From: Microcystis aeruginosa W13-11
GTDB taxonomy: Bacteria; Cyanobacteriota; Cyanobacteriia; Cyanobacteriales; Microcystaceae
NCBI GenBank assembly: GCA_009995705.1
Contig: JAADBR010000007.1
Location: forward strand, 10,615-74,614
Length of the DNA stretch: 64,000 nt
Reading direction: 5' to 3'
Position 1 is the first letter of the stretch; every line of letters starts with the position of its first letter. This document shows, piece by piece, positions 52,191 through 61,489 of this stretch. The translations under genes were made by a program, and so were the position numbers. A model generated the notes under the pieces. The model did not search any database, was not told where the DNA came from, and saw only the letters and a program-made list of their open reading frames with translations.

Positions 52191-52272
52191 TTTTTGGGGG
52201 GTAGAACCCCCCAAACCCCGGAGCGCATTAGTTTTTCGGTGGGATGCTGACACGCGGTTGTTCATACACTTG
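52191..52272. repeat. dispersed repeat TTGGGGGGTAGAACCCCCCA (copy 2)
   Basis: This is a copy of the element at 41001-41090: G-run/C-run palindrome, then AACCCCGGAGCGCATTAG and TTTTTCGGTGGGATGCTG. It directly follows the ABC exporter. The rest of 52273-52569 is anonymous and I see no gene there. Confidence 0.75.
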
Positions 52273-52569
52273 TACTAATTTCAGAATCACCGATATAGCA
52301 GTTATCTTAATGGTGAGGTACGAAGTTTTCGTTTTGGGGAGTCAGTCGCGGAATTAGGTGGCTCTCTTATCTTTGTGTGATAACTTATATAGTAGTGATC
52401 GATCTTTGTGTCTCTGTGGTTCGTTCCACTCACTCGCCGGCAACACTGTATCTTAGGATGCATTTCACCCACCAAACCTAAGAGAGCCATTAGGTTAGAC
52501 TTCATCTTTAGGGAAACGCTGTAACTATCCAGACAGAATTAATTACACATATTTTTCCGTTCCCTCTAC

Positions 52570-53517
52570 TTAGGGTTTTTTTCGGGGAATTCCTCGCAAG
52601 GTTAAAACATCATCGAGGGTGGAACAATAGTTTTTTAAACCGAAATCAGCAGGAGTATAGGTTTTAATGTGGGTGAAGTGGCGATAATTCATCGCAAAAC
52701 GGTCCCATGCTTCCATCTGCAAGTTAAAAACTTTGATAAAAAAGTTAGCAATGGTTAAAGATAAAGGAATGCGAAAATAGATTTTTTTGTTTAAATAAGC
52801 GCAGATTTCCTCCACTGCTTGGTTAGCTGTTGTGCGTTGATTGCCTAGGACAATTTTGCTTTCTGGTGCGGGATTTTCGATTAAATAATTCACCACTTGA
52901 GCTATATCTTGAGCATGGATAAAATGAAAACTGCCATCAGCTTGAAACCAACGCACTAAACCGATATATTTCAACACATCTGGTAAACCACCATAGATAT
53001 GAGAATAGGGTTTATTTTCGTCACCACCTAAGACAAAAGTGGGGTATAAAGTGATAATTTTATCGGCAATTTCTAGGTTAGTAAATTTACTATAACAAAT
53101 ATATTTAGTGCGGATATAATTAGTTCCTATCTCCCCAGCTTCCGGTAAAGGTTGATTATTTTGATTGAGAATGCTGGCAGTGGAAAAGTAGAGGACTTTC
53201 TTGCAGATTTGAGCATCTAAATAACTCATTAATTCTAGGGTTTTTACCACATTAATCTGATAACTTTCCTCCTCTCCTCCCCAACTGGTAGCGATTAAAA
53301 CCGCTATATTCATTGTTTTTAAAAGCTCGGCATATATCCCAATATTTTCCATATCGCCTAAAAGTATATGAACATTTGATCGCCCTTGGTAACTAAATTT
53401 TAACTTTTCTGGATTACGCAATAAAAAATATAATTCATAGTCGGGATTTTCCAGTAAAATCTCGGCGATATAATGCCCAATACAGCCACTCACACCCGTT
53501 AGAAATATCTTTTTCAT
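52570..53517 (-). CDS. NAD-dependent epimerase/dehydratase (extended SDR)
   Basis: The 315-aa protein has the dinucleotide-binding motif FLTGVSGCIGHYIAE near residues 5-19 (GxxGxxG) and a region TNYIRTKYICYSKFTNLEIA where YIRTKY suggests the active-site Tyr-x-x-x-Lys pattern in variant form (YICYSK). It probably works on a nucleotide sugar or a lipid/steroid-like substrate. The identity is unresolved. It ends 47 bp before the intergenic repeats and is alone. Confidence 0.85.
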   Translation of the reverse strand: MKKIFLTGVSGCIGHYIAEILLENPDYELYFLLRNPEKLKFSYQGRSNVHILLGDMENIGIYAELLKTMNIAVLIATSWGGEEESYQINVVKTLELMSYLDAQICKKVLYFSTASILNQNNQPLPEAGEIGTNYIRTKYICYSKFTNLEIADKIITLYPTFVLGGDENKPYSHIYGGLPDVLKYIGLVRWFQADGSFHFIHAQDIAQVVNYLIENPAPESKIVLGNQRTTANQAVEEICAYLNKKIYFRIPLSLTIANFFIKVFNLQMEAWDRFAMNYRHFTHIKTYTPADFGLKNYCSTLDDVLTLRGIPRKKP

Positions 53518-53663
53518 TATTTTAATTGATACGGCAGAATTTAGGGGACAGTGTGAAAGTCAAAAGTAAAAAGTAAAAACCGGTGTTGGGGTTTTAGGGT
53601 TTTGGGGTATTAGTTGAATCCCCCCATTTCCCCATTTCCCCATCCCCTGTTCCCTGAGTAACT

Positions 53664-54713
53664 TTATTGATAACTAAATCCTTTAGCGGTTTCAAAGAAG
53701 AAACGCACGTTATCTTCAGGAGTTCCCACCAAAACACCATGACCTAAATTAAGAATATGACCTTGATTACCTGCTTTACGAATAGTATCAATAATCCGCT
53801 CGCGAATAAAAGACTGGGAACCGAATAAAACCCCCGGATCGATATTACCTTGAACCATCATCGATTTACCTAAACGCTGTCTCGCTTCGGCCAGATCCAC
53901 GGTCCAATCGACGCTAATAATATCAACCCCCGATTTACCCATTCTTTCCAAAACGCCGGCGCTGCCACTAATGTAGAGAATTAAGGGTGTATCGGGATGG
54001 GTTTCTTTCACCAAACGAACTACTTTTTGTTGATAGGGTAAGGCAAAAACATCGTAATCTTGGGGAGTTAATTGACCCGCCCAAGAGTCGAACATTTGTA
54101 CCACTTGCGCCCCACAATCAATTTGATAACGGACATAGGTGGCAATCATATCCGCTAATTTATCTAAAAATTGGTGCAGTACCGAGGGTTCCGAAAAAGC
54201 CATCCCTTTAATCACAGAATAACTTTTAGAACCTTTCCCTTCCACTGCGTATGCTGCTAAAGTCCAAGGCGCTCCGACAAAACCGAGGACAGTGGATTTA
54301 TTTCCCACCTCTTGACGCAGGGTTTTTAAAATCGTTTTGATAAAAGGTAAAGACTGATCGGGATCGAGGGGATTAAGTTGATCCACCTGCGCTTGAGTAC
54401 GAATGGGAGAATCGATAATCGGTCCCTTACTTTCGATAATATCAAAGGGAATACCGATTCCTGCTAGGGGAGTGAGGATATCGGAGAACATGATCACCCC
54501 ATCCGGTTGAAAAGCAAGCCAAGGTTGCAGGGAGATTTCGATCGCTAGATCTGCATTTTCCGATCTTTCCCGAAAACTGGGGTATTTATCCCGCAATTCC
54601 CGATAAATCTGCATATAACGTCCTGCTTGTCTCATCATCCACACGGGAGGACGGGGTAAGATTTCTCCTTTGGCAGCGCGTAATAAATAAGGTATTTCAG
54701 GGGAGTCAGTCAT
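53664..54713 (-). CDS. hemE: uroporphyrinogen decarboxylase HemE
   Basis: The 349-aa protein shows [20 protein letters not shown] near residues 22-41, [14 protein letters not shown] near 69 (with the catalytic Asp) and [32 protein letters not shown] near the end is the second signature. It decarboxylates uroporphyrinogen III to coproporphyrinogen III on the way to heme and chlorophyll. No other tetrapyrrole genes are next to it. Confidence 0.97.
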   Translation of the reverse strand: MTDSPEIPYLLRAAKGEILPRPPVWMMRQAGRYMQIYRELRDKYPSFRERSENADLAIEISLQPWLAFQPDGVIMFSDILTPLAGIGIPFDIIESKGPIIDSPIRTQAQVDQLNPLDPDQSLPFIKTILKTLRQEVGNKSTVLGFVGAPWTLAAYAVEGKGSKSYSVIKGMAFSEPSVLHQFLDKLADMIATYVRYQIDCGAQVVQMFDSWAGQLTPQDYDVFALPYQQKVVRLVKETHPDTPLILYISGSAGVLERMGKSGVDIISVDWTVDLAEARQRLGKSMMVQGNIDPGVLFGSQSFIRERIIDTIRKAGNQGHILNLGHGVLVGTPEDNVRFFFETAKGFSYQ

Positions 54714-54793
54714 ATCACGATGATTATTCTATTGCCTTTTCTACGGTATCATCCCCCGTACAGCTAATTTTTCTGGTTTTTCCTTAAGAATTG

Positions 54794-57022
54794 TTAACGC
54801 AAATTATCCCGCACCCTGGGATGAACTCGACGCAATCGTAAAGCGTTTGTCACCACGGAAAGGGAACTTAAAGCCATGGCAGCACCGGCAATAATCGGAT
54901 TGAGCAGAAAAGGATAGAGGACTCCAGCAGCGATAGGAATGGCAATCAGGTTATAAATAAAAGCAAAAAAGAGATTTTCTTTGATATTTGCCATTGTTGC
55001 TCGACTTAACTCAATAGCAGTCACAATTCCCTGTAAATCTCCCGAAATTAAGGTTATATCACTGGCAGCGATCGCTACATCGGTCCCCGTGCCAATAGCA
55101 ATACCTAAGTCCGCTTGTGCCAATGCGATCGCATCATTGATGCCATCGCCAACCATGGCGACAATTTTCCCTTTTTTCTGCAAATATTCGATTTTTTCGG
55201 CTTTTTGTTGGGGACGGAGTGCGGCAAAAAAGCGCCGGATACCCAACTCGCGGGCGATCGCTTCTGCGGTTTCGAGGTTGTCCCCTGTCATCATCATCAC
55301 CTCTAAGCCCATTTTTTTCAGCTTGGCAACCACTGAGGAAGAAAAAGGTTTTAAAACGTCGGAAATGGCAATTAACCCCTCTAACCCCCCGTTAACCGCT
55401 ATCCAAGCCACGGTTTTTTTCTGCCATTCCCAATCGTGGGCGACTTTTTTAAGAACTTTTGTTTCGATCCCTTGACGTTCTAACCATTGTTGTGTACCGA
55501 TTTGCACGAAATCTGGCCCGACTTTTCCCTGCACTCCTGACCCGGTTATTGAGTCAAATTCGCTTACTTCTAGGGTTTTAATCTGGTTTAACTGCCCATA
55601 TTTAACTATTGCTTCTCCTAACGGGTGTTCAGAATGATTCTCCACCGATACGACTAACTGCAGCAGCGATAATTCCCGTCCATCCCTCACCCCCTCGCGA
55701 GTCAAGAAGTCCGTCACCGTTGGTTTACCCTGGGTGAGAGTTCCGGTTTTATCGAGAACAATAGTAGTAATACCCTGGGCCAATTCTAAACTTTCGGCAT
55801 TTTTAATTAAAATTCCCTGTTTTGCTCCCTGTCCTGTTCCCACCATAATCGAGGTGGGTGTAGCTAATCCTAGCGCACAGGGACAAGCGATAATTAGGAC
55901 TTCCACCATTGTAATCAAAGCGAGGGTGAGATTACCCGTGCGGAGAATCCAAAATAGGAAAGTTATTACGGCAATAATCATCACCACCGGCACAAAATAA
56001 GCAGTCACTCGATCGACTAATCTTTGTATAGGTGCTTTTGATGCTTGCGCGGTTTGCACTAATCGGACAATCTGAGCTAAAACCGTATCTTTTCCCACCC
56101 GTAACGCTTGCATTTGTAGGCTACCGGTTTTATTAATTGTCGCACCGATTACCTGTTGATTGACGGTTTTTCGCACGGGTAAACTTTCCCCCGTCACCAT
56201 CGATTCATCAATGCTAGAACTGCCTTGGATAATTATGCCATCAACGGGAATTTTTTCCCCCGGACGCACTAAAATTATATCTCCTACTTTCACCTCTTCG
56301 ATCGGTAGATCTAGCGTCTGTTCTTCCCTAATTACCCTAGCAGTTTTTGCCTGTAATCCCATTAATTGTTTAATAGCGGCGGCCGTTTCTTTTCTGGCAC
56401 GTTTTTCGAGGAAACGACCGAGTAAAATCAGAGTAATGACGATAGCTGATGCTTCGTAATAGACATGGGAATTAAACCCCTGTTTTTCGATAAAATCGCT
56501 CCCGAAGGTTAAAAACAGGGAATAAAAATAGGCGGCACTGGTTCCCAAAACTACTAAAGTGTCCATGGTGGCAGTGCGATTTTTAAAGGCTTTCCAAGCA
56601 TTTTTATAAAAACTTTGACCACACCAAAATTGGACGGGAGTAGCGAGAATTAATTGTAATAAGGGAGCGTGTAACCAGTGGGGAATAAAAGATAGAGATA
56701 AACCCGTCATCATCGGTAAAGAACCGATAAAAAGTATAATGCTAATAACAATAGCGATCGATAGTTTAGTGAGTAGTTCTTTTTCTGGCCTGGATTCGAG
56801 ATTAGTTTCTGTTATCGGTGTGGTCTGGAAACCGGCATCCCTAACTTTTGCTTGAATAGTGTTAAGGTCGGTACGCTTGGGGTCATAGTCCACATCCACC
56901 TGTTCCATGCCAAAATTAACTTGACATCGAATCACTCCGGGGATAGATTTAATTATCCGCTCGATCGAATCAGCACAACCAGCGCAACTCATCCCGGCGA
57001 GTTTGAGAGTTTGATGGGTCAT
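54794..57022 (-). CDS. copper-translocating P1B-type ATPase (PacS/CtaA type)
   Basis: The 742-aa protein has an N-terminal HMA domain (GMSCAGC near residues 9-15), eight membrane helices and the ion site [10 protein letters not shown]. The phosphorylation motif is [12 protein letters not shown], followed by [20 protein letters not shown]. These mark a Cu(I) ATPase. In cyanobacteria two such pumps deliver Cu to plastocyanin and cytochrome oxidase: PacS (thylakoid) and CtaA (plasma membrane). The HMA sequence ([13 protein letters not shown]) is closer in feel to PacS. I cannot decide without alignment. An upstream ATG at 57052 gives ten extra residues. Confidence 0.93.
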   Translation of the reverse strand: MTHQTLKLAGMSCAGCADSIERIIKSIPGVIRCQVNFGMEQVDVDYDPKRTDLNTIQAKVRDAGFQTTPITETNLESRPEKELLTKLSIAIVISIILFIGSLPMMTGLSLSFIPHWLHAPLLQLILATPVQFWCGQSFYKNAWKAFKNRTATMDTLVVLGTSAAYFYSLFLTFGSDFIEKQGFNSHVYYEASAIVITLILLGRFLEKRARKETAAAIKQLMGLQAKTARVIREEQTLDLPIEEVKVGDIILVRPGEKIPVDGIIIQGSSSIDESMVTGESLPVRKTVNQQVIGATINKTGSLQMQALRVGKDTVLAQIVRLVQTAQASKAPIQRLVDRVTAYFVPVVMIIAVITFLFWILRTGNLTLALITMVEVLIIACPCALGLATPTSIMVGTGQGAKQGILIKNAESLELAQGITTIVLDKTGTLTQGKPTVTDFLTREGVRDGRELSLLQLVVSVENHSEHPLGEAIVKYGQLNQIKTLEVSEFDSITGSGVQGKVGPDFVQIGTQQWLERQGIETKVLKKVAHDWEWQKKTVAWIAVNGGLEGLIAISDVLKPFSSSVVAKLKKMGLEVMMMTGDNLETAEAIARELGIRRFFAALRPQQKAEKIEYLQKKGKIVAMVGDGINDAIALAQADLGIAIGTGTDVAIAASDITLISGDLQGIVTAIELSRATMANIKENLFFAFIYNLIAIPIAAGVLYPFLLNPIIAGAAMALSSLSVVTNALRLRRVHPRVRDNLR

Positions 57023-57205
57023 AATTTTAATAGCAGCGGAAGTCAGCAACAAAATCCCCTGCAGCAGAGTTATATCTTTAGGATAAAATATTTCCCTAGC
57101 TGCAGGGTCAAGAATCCTTTGTTAATTTTTCTGAATAGATATGAAGAAATGTCAAAAAGAGTGCTTGTATTTTCCTAACACACCCTTAATTTTTATGGAC
57201 AAATT

Positions 57206-58420
57206 TCAATTAACCCCACTCTGTTGCGTATCTTGACCCTGCAAAGCATCGGCAGCGGAAACACCATCACCCTGAAAACCAAAATACCATAAAGCAGCGG
57301 CAGCTTCAGCGCGAGTTACTGGTCTTTTTGGCTGAAATAGGGTAGTAAAACCAAAAACTCGCCGAATATTAGCTTGTTCAGCATTTTGAAAATCGGCATA
57401 AAGAGCGCGCACCAGCTGCGGGTTAATTTTATTAGTATCCTGAAAACCCCAAGTATTTTTAATCGTATCAAGATTGGCGCTCGGTAAAGCTTTTCTGATA
57501 TCTAATGGCACTTTCCAAGCGATTAAATCTTCCCGAGTTAAAGGAGCATTGGGACGGAATAAAATGGCACCACTATCTCCCGTTAAAGGAGAGGGAATTA
57601 ACCCCGCTTCTGCTAATCCTTGAATATAAATATAATCGGGATCGTTATTTTTCACATCACTAAAAGCGGGGGAACTATTGGGAGTAGCTAAACGAATTTG
57701 TTTACCCGCTACATTAGCATAAATGGCATTATTAGCCTGTAACAACCAGCGAGCAAATTCTCGGCGAGTTATGGTATTATTAGGGTTAAACTGATTGTTA
57801 TTACCTGTTAATACTCCTAATTTAGCTAAGTCTTGAATGTGGCTCTTTAAGGGATTAGGTAAGGATTCGAGATCGTTAAAACTGGTGGGATTAAGATTGG
57901 GTAACGGGGAGGGACTAGGGGAGGGACTAGGGGAGGGACTAGGGGACGCAATTGGGGTTCCTATTGGACGATAATCGAGGCTATATTCGGTATTGGGAGA
58001 AGTGGCAGTTATGGTGATAGTTAACTCTAAATTATCTCGACGGGCCGTTAGGGTACTATTAACTCCTTCCCCAGAAAAGGGAGTAATAATTTCCCAATTA
58101 TTATTAACTAATTCCTGTTGATAAAAAGCCTCGATCGCATTGCTGGGATCGTTGGATTGCCAACGGGTTTGTCCACCAGTATTATCAGGATTTGTCTGCA
58201 CGGATAATAATTCTGATTGACTATTTCGAGGAATTTCTGCGGGAAAATTTGCGGGTAATTGCCTGTTATTAGGAGAGTTTTCTGGTATGGGATTTGTTTG
58301 TAGATTAGGATCGGCAGCCAGACGATTTTCTAGGTCAGGATTGCCACTACAGGCTGCTAAAATGCCCAGCAGAGTGATAATTGTACTGTGGCGAATAAAC
58401 TTACTCACGGTCTTTACCAA
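57206..58420 (-). CDS. SLH-domain lipoprotein
   Basis: The 404-aa protein has an N-terminal signal with lipobox (LAAC, residues 21-24), a beta-rich domain (about 50-155), a SPSPSP low-complexity linker (155-175) encoded by a GGGACTAGGGGA microsatellite, and SLH modules from about residue 180 (LGVLTGNNNQFNPNNTITRR and RPVTRAEAAAALWYFGF). SLH domains bind cell-wall polymers, and lipid anchoring would hold it at the outer envelope. The function is structural or unknown. Confidence 0.85.
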   Translation of the reverse strand: MVKTVSKFIRHSTIITLLGILAACSGNPDLENRLAADPNLQTNPIPENSPNNRQLPANFPAEIPRNSQSELLSVQTNPDNTGGQTRWQSNDPSNAIEAFYQQELVNNNWEIITPFSGEGVNSTLTARRDNLELTITITATSPNTEYSLDYRPIGTPIASPSPSPSPSPSPSPLPNLNPTSFNDLESLPNPLKSHIQDLAKLGVLTGNNNQFNPNNTITRREFARWLLQANNAIYANVAGKQIRLATPNSSPAFSDVKNNDPDYIYIQGLAEAGLIPSPLTGDSGAILFRPNAPLTREDLIAWKVPLDIRKALPSANLDTIKNTWGFQDTNKINPQLVRALYADFQNAEQANIRRVFGFTTLFQPKRPVTRAEAAAALWYFGFQGDGVSAADALQGQDTQQSGVN

Positions 58421-58450
58421 TATTGTTTCCTTAGCTTTATCCTAGCCTAT

Positions 58451-59674
58451 TTACTCAGGTTTTTGACTAGGAAAAATTCTGCGCCACCATTGACGTAATT
58501 TCCCCAGCAGAAATCCTCCTAGTCCTTTTGTGTATTTTTCAAATTTGTAGTAAAATAAAACGTCCATTATATCCTGGGTGGAAAGGTGCTTGAGATAAGA
58601 TACTCCTTGATCAATACGCGCATCACTATATTCTAAATAAACTTTGCGACTGAGACGAGCAGATAAATTCCATTTGGGTTGAAAATATTTTTGCATCCTC
58701 CGTTGATAAGCGGCAAAATTACTCGATTTTCCCTGTAAATATTCTTCCATATATTGACAGGCAATTTCGGCTCCTTTCATAGCATGGCGAATACCTTCCC
58801 CTCCTAAAGCATTGATAGTTGAAACCGCATCACCTATGGCGATAATATTTGGTTTTTTATAGTAAATATCTTGCAGTCCAGAGGAATATTCCACGATGGA
58901 ACCGTGTTGCTCTACTAGCTCGTAATTATCTAAGTTCATGTAGTCTTTTATTATCTCGATAATATAACTTTTTAAAGGCTTAACTTCAGAAATATAAGGA
59001 TGTTCTCCCTCTAACCAAGCGGCTCCTATTTTTAATTGCTGATTATCCATAGGAAAAATCCAGCCATAACCTTTAGGATTCCATTTATGACCGAGAAAAA
59101 ACACTAAATTATCTTGATATTTTTGATAATCGCCTTCTGGCACAGCAATTAAATATTCAATACCTACCCCCTTTAAAAAATCAGGTTTTTCTCGTCTGTG
59201 TTTATACATAACCGCTCTAGCGTATCCCGTGGCATCAACCAATAAACGAGTAGTAACTGTCTCGATTTCCTCCCCTTTTGATTTCAAGAAAACAGTTAGC
59301 TTGTCCTCCATCTGTTGATATTTCAGATAACGACAACCTAAACGAACTTCTCCCCCCCAACGCAGCACTTCTGCGGCTAAAAACTCTCGCAATTTGGCAA
59401 AATCAAAAACTACCCCTAAAGGTTGCGGTGATGACCAAAAATGATGTATGCTGGTGGAGATAATTTCGATATTTTTCCAAAACCTAGCCACTACGGTTTC
59501 GGGGAGATTGAATTGTTCTAAAATTTCTAGGGGAGAAGCGGCACTAGAAAAGTTATTATCTTGCCAACTAGAATGTTGTTCCACCAAAAGAACACGATAA
59601 CTTTTTTCACTTAATAATCTACCACAGTGACCTCCCGCCGGTCCTCCCCCAATAATTACGACATCATAATCCAT
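58451..59674 (-). CDS. FAD-dependent oxidoreductase, geranylgeranyl reductase-like
   Basis: The 407-aa protein has the FAD-binding GGGPAGG motif near residues 9-15 and DATGYARAVM near 149. GDAVSTINALGGEGIRHAM near 283-301 closes the FAD site as in the GGR/ChlP and lycopene-cyclase relatives. It may reduce isoprenoid double bonds or act on a carotenoid, but the substrate cannot be read. The C-terminus ends basic (WWRRIFPSQKPE). It starts 30 bp after the SLH lipoprotein stop region on the same strand, so the two may be one unit. Confidence 0.82.
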   Translation of the reverse strand: MDYDVVIIGGGPAGGHCGRLLSEKSYRVLLVEQHSSWQDNNFSSAASPLEILEQFNLPETVVARFWKNIEIISTSIHHFWSSPQPLGVVFDFAKLREFLAAEVLRWGGEVRLGCRYLKYQQMEDKLTVFLKSKGEEIETVTTRLLVDATGYARAVMYKHRREKPDFLKGVGIEYLIAVPEGDYQKYQDNLVFFLGHKWNPKGYGWIFPMDNQQLKIGAAWLEGEHPYISEVKPLKSYIIEIIKDYMNLDNYELVEQHGSIVEYSSGLQDIYYKKPNIIAIGDAVSTINALGGEGIRHAMKGAEIACQYMEEYLQGKSSNFAAYQRRMQKYFQPKWNLSARLSRKVYLEYSDARIDQGVSYLKHLSTQDIMDVLFYYKFEKYTKGLGGFLLGKLRQWWRRIFPSQKPE

Positions 59675-59771
59675 GATTTACTCCCTCGCCTTGCCAATTT
59701 GCTTCTATTTTACCCTAAATTGCCCTTTGTTAAACCCCAAACCGGTTAAGCTGTTGTCCATCTAAATTTGA

Positions 59772-59943
59772 TAAGTAGCTGATTATAATTAAATTAAAAA
59801 TGGATTTTAGGTTCGATCCCCCCTGCCCCCCTTAATAAGGGGGGTGCCGATCCCCCCTGCCCCCCTTAATAAGGGGGGTGCCGATCCCCCCTGCCCCCCT
59901 TAATAAGGGGGGTGTCTGACAACTTTCAACACCTACCTACTTA
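59772..59943. repeat. MITE-like element with 34-bp C/G palindromic units (copy D)
   Basis: TAAGTAGCTG at the left and CCTACCTACTTA at the right are imperfect inverted ends like copy A. The core repeats a 34-bp unit with TTAATAAGG at 59832, 59866 and 59900, each with CCCCTT/AAGGGG. The inner flanks (GATTATAATTAAATTAAAAA) match copy A, confirming common origin. The unit length differs from 37 and 38 in the other copies. Confidence 0.85.
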
Positions 59944-59990
59944 CTCTTTTTAACCTGTTCCCTATTCTCTCATCGAAAGCTGACTAGCTT

Positions 59991-61178
59991 ATGACATTTT
60001 TCTTATTATTAGTTACTTTCCTATCGCTGATAATTTGGTTATATTTAATCTTAGCTAGGGGACAATTTTGGCTATCTAACCAAAAAATTAATCCTGTCAC
60101 TTCTCCTTTAACAAATTATCCAAAAGTCTCAGCAATTATACCCGCACGAAACGAAGCAGACGTTTTACCTATCAGTTTAACTTCCCTGTTTAACCAAGAT
60201 TATCAAGGCGAATTTTCGATTATTTTAATTGACGATCAAAGTAGTGATGGTACGGGAAAAGTTGCCCAAAAAATTGCTAAACAATCTCATAAATCTGACC
60301 AGATAACTATTATTTCTGGACAAGCTTTAGAGATGGGATGGACAGGTAAATTATGGGCAATGAAACAGGGAATAACAGAGGCTACCGAGAAATTTGCACC
60401 CGATTATTTTCTGTTTACCGATGCCGATATTGCCCATGCACCCGATAATTTAACCCAATTAGTTACTAAAGCAGTACAAGAAAAACAAGCTTTAGTTTCC
60501 CTGATGGTGTTGCTACGCTGTGACAGTTTTTGGGAAAAATTCCTCATTCCTGCCTTTGTTTTTTTCTTCGAGAAACTCTATCCTTTCCCCCTAGTTAATA
60601 ACCCTAATTCCCCGATAGCTGCCGCTGCTGGGGGTTGCATTTTAATTCGCCGAGATATTCTAGAAAAAATTGGCGGTATTGAGATTCTTAAACAAGCTTT
60701 AATTGATGATTGTTCCTTGGCGAACGCGGTTAAAAAATATCTGCAAAATCACCCCGAAAATCCTGAGAAATCTATCTGGTTAGGATTAACAGAAACTACC
60801 TATAGTCTCCGTCCCTATCCCGATTTAGCCAGTATTTGGAATATGGTAGCCCGCACCGCCTTTACACAACTTAATTACTCAACACTTTGGTTAATCGGGA
60901 CAATTTTCGGGATGTTTTTAACCTATTTAGCCGCCCCCTTGGGCTTAATCTGGGGATTGGCATTAAAACAAACATCAATTATCATAATTAGCACCATCAC
61001 CTTATTAATAATTGCCCTCTCCTATAGCCCGACTTTAAGACTATATAAATTATCCCCCCTGCGGGCTTTAACTTTACCCCTAATTGCCCTCTTTTATAGT
61101 GTAATGACTGTCGATTCTGCCCTGCGTTATTGGCGCGGTCAAGGGGGAGGTTGGAAAGGGCGAGTTTATCCTAATTAG
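59991..61178 (+). CDS. hpnB: hopene-associated glycosyltransferase HpnB
   Basis: The 395-aa protein has an N-terminal membrane segment, a GT-A catalytic domain (VSAIIPARNEADVLPISL near residues 46-63, then ILIDDQSSDGT with the first Asp set, MGWTGKLWAM, LFTDADIAHAP as the DxD-type site, AAAGGCILIRRDILEKIGG) and three C-terminal membrane helices. This matches HpnB, which is linked to hopanoid lipid decoration. No other hopanoid genes are next to it. Confidence 0.9.
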   Translation: MTFFLLLVTFLSLIIWLYLILARGQFWLSNQKINPVTSPLTNYPKVSAIIPARNEADVLPISLTSLFNQDYQGEFSIILIDDQSSDGTGKVAQKIAKQSHKSDQITIISGQALEMGWTGKLWAMKQGITEATEKFAPDYFLFTDADIAHAPDNLTQLVTKAVQEKQALVSLMVLLRCDSFWEKFLIPAFVFFFEKLYPFPLVNNPNSPIAAAAGGCILIRRDILEKIGGIEILKQALIDDCSLANAVKKYLQNHPENPEKSIWLGLTETTYSLRPYPDLASIWNMVARTAFTQLNYSTLWLIGTIFGMFLTYLAAPLGLIWGLALKQTSIIIISTITLLIIALSYSPTLRLYKLSPLRALTLPLIALFYSVMTVDSALRYWRGQGGGWKGRVYPN

Positions 61179-61196
61179 GGTTGGCTGAATAATGGT

Positions 61197-61221
61197 AAAA
61201 CCCTTTTTAAATAGGGCTTTT
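61197..61221 (+). terminator. weak hairpin after hpnB
   Basis: AAAACCCT and AGGGCTTTT pair around a short A/T loop 18 bp after the hpnB stop, ending in TTTTG. The stem is short and A-T-rich, so this is a low-confidence terminator. Confidence 0.35.
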
Positions 61222-61387
61222 GACCTGTTAAAATTGGAACCTTTAAAAACCAGGCATTATCCTTTTAAAGTACAATAATTAGTAGTAGGGTGCGCTCTTT
61301 GATAGCGTAACGCATCAAATAAATTAATGATAGATAAGAACTCTTGCAAATTAATTATATGTTATAATAAACTTAAATTAATGATAG

Positions 61388-61457
61388 GTAGGGTGCGTTA
61401 CGACGGATTGTTAGATTTAAGTTTAAGCAGAGATTATCGCCGTCTAACGCACCCTAC
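61388..61457. repeat. GTAGGGTGCGTTA inverted-repeat element (70 bp)
   Basis: GTAGGGTGCGTTA (61388-61400) is exactly inverted at 61445-61457 (TAACGCACCCTAC), with CGACGG/CCGTC extending the stem. The family also appears, less perfectly, around 61285-61320, 45486-45522, 33003-33067 and 31481-31743. The rest of the 311-bp gap from hpnB to 61489 has no gene. Confidence 0.75.
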
Positions 61458-61489
61458 ATTTTACTTGCAACAAGGAAATAATTCCTAAT

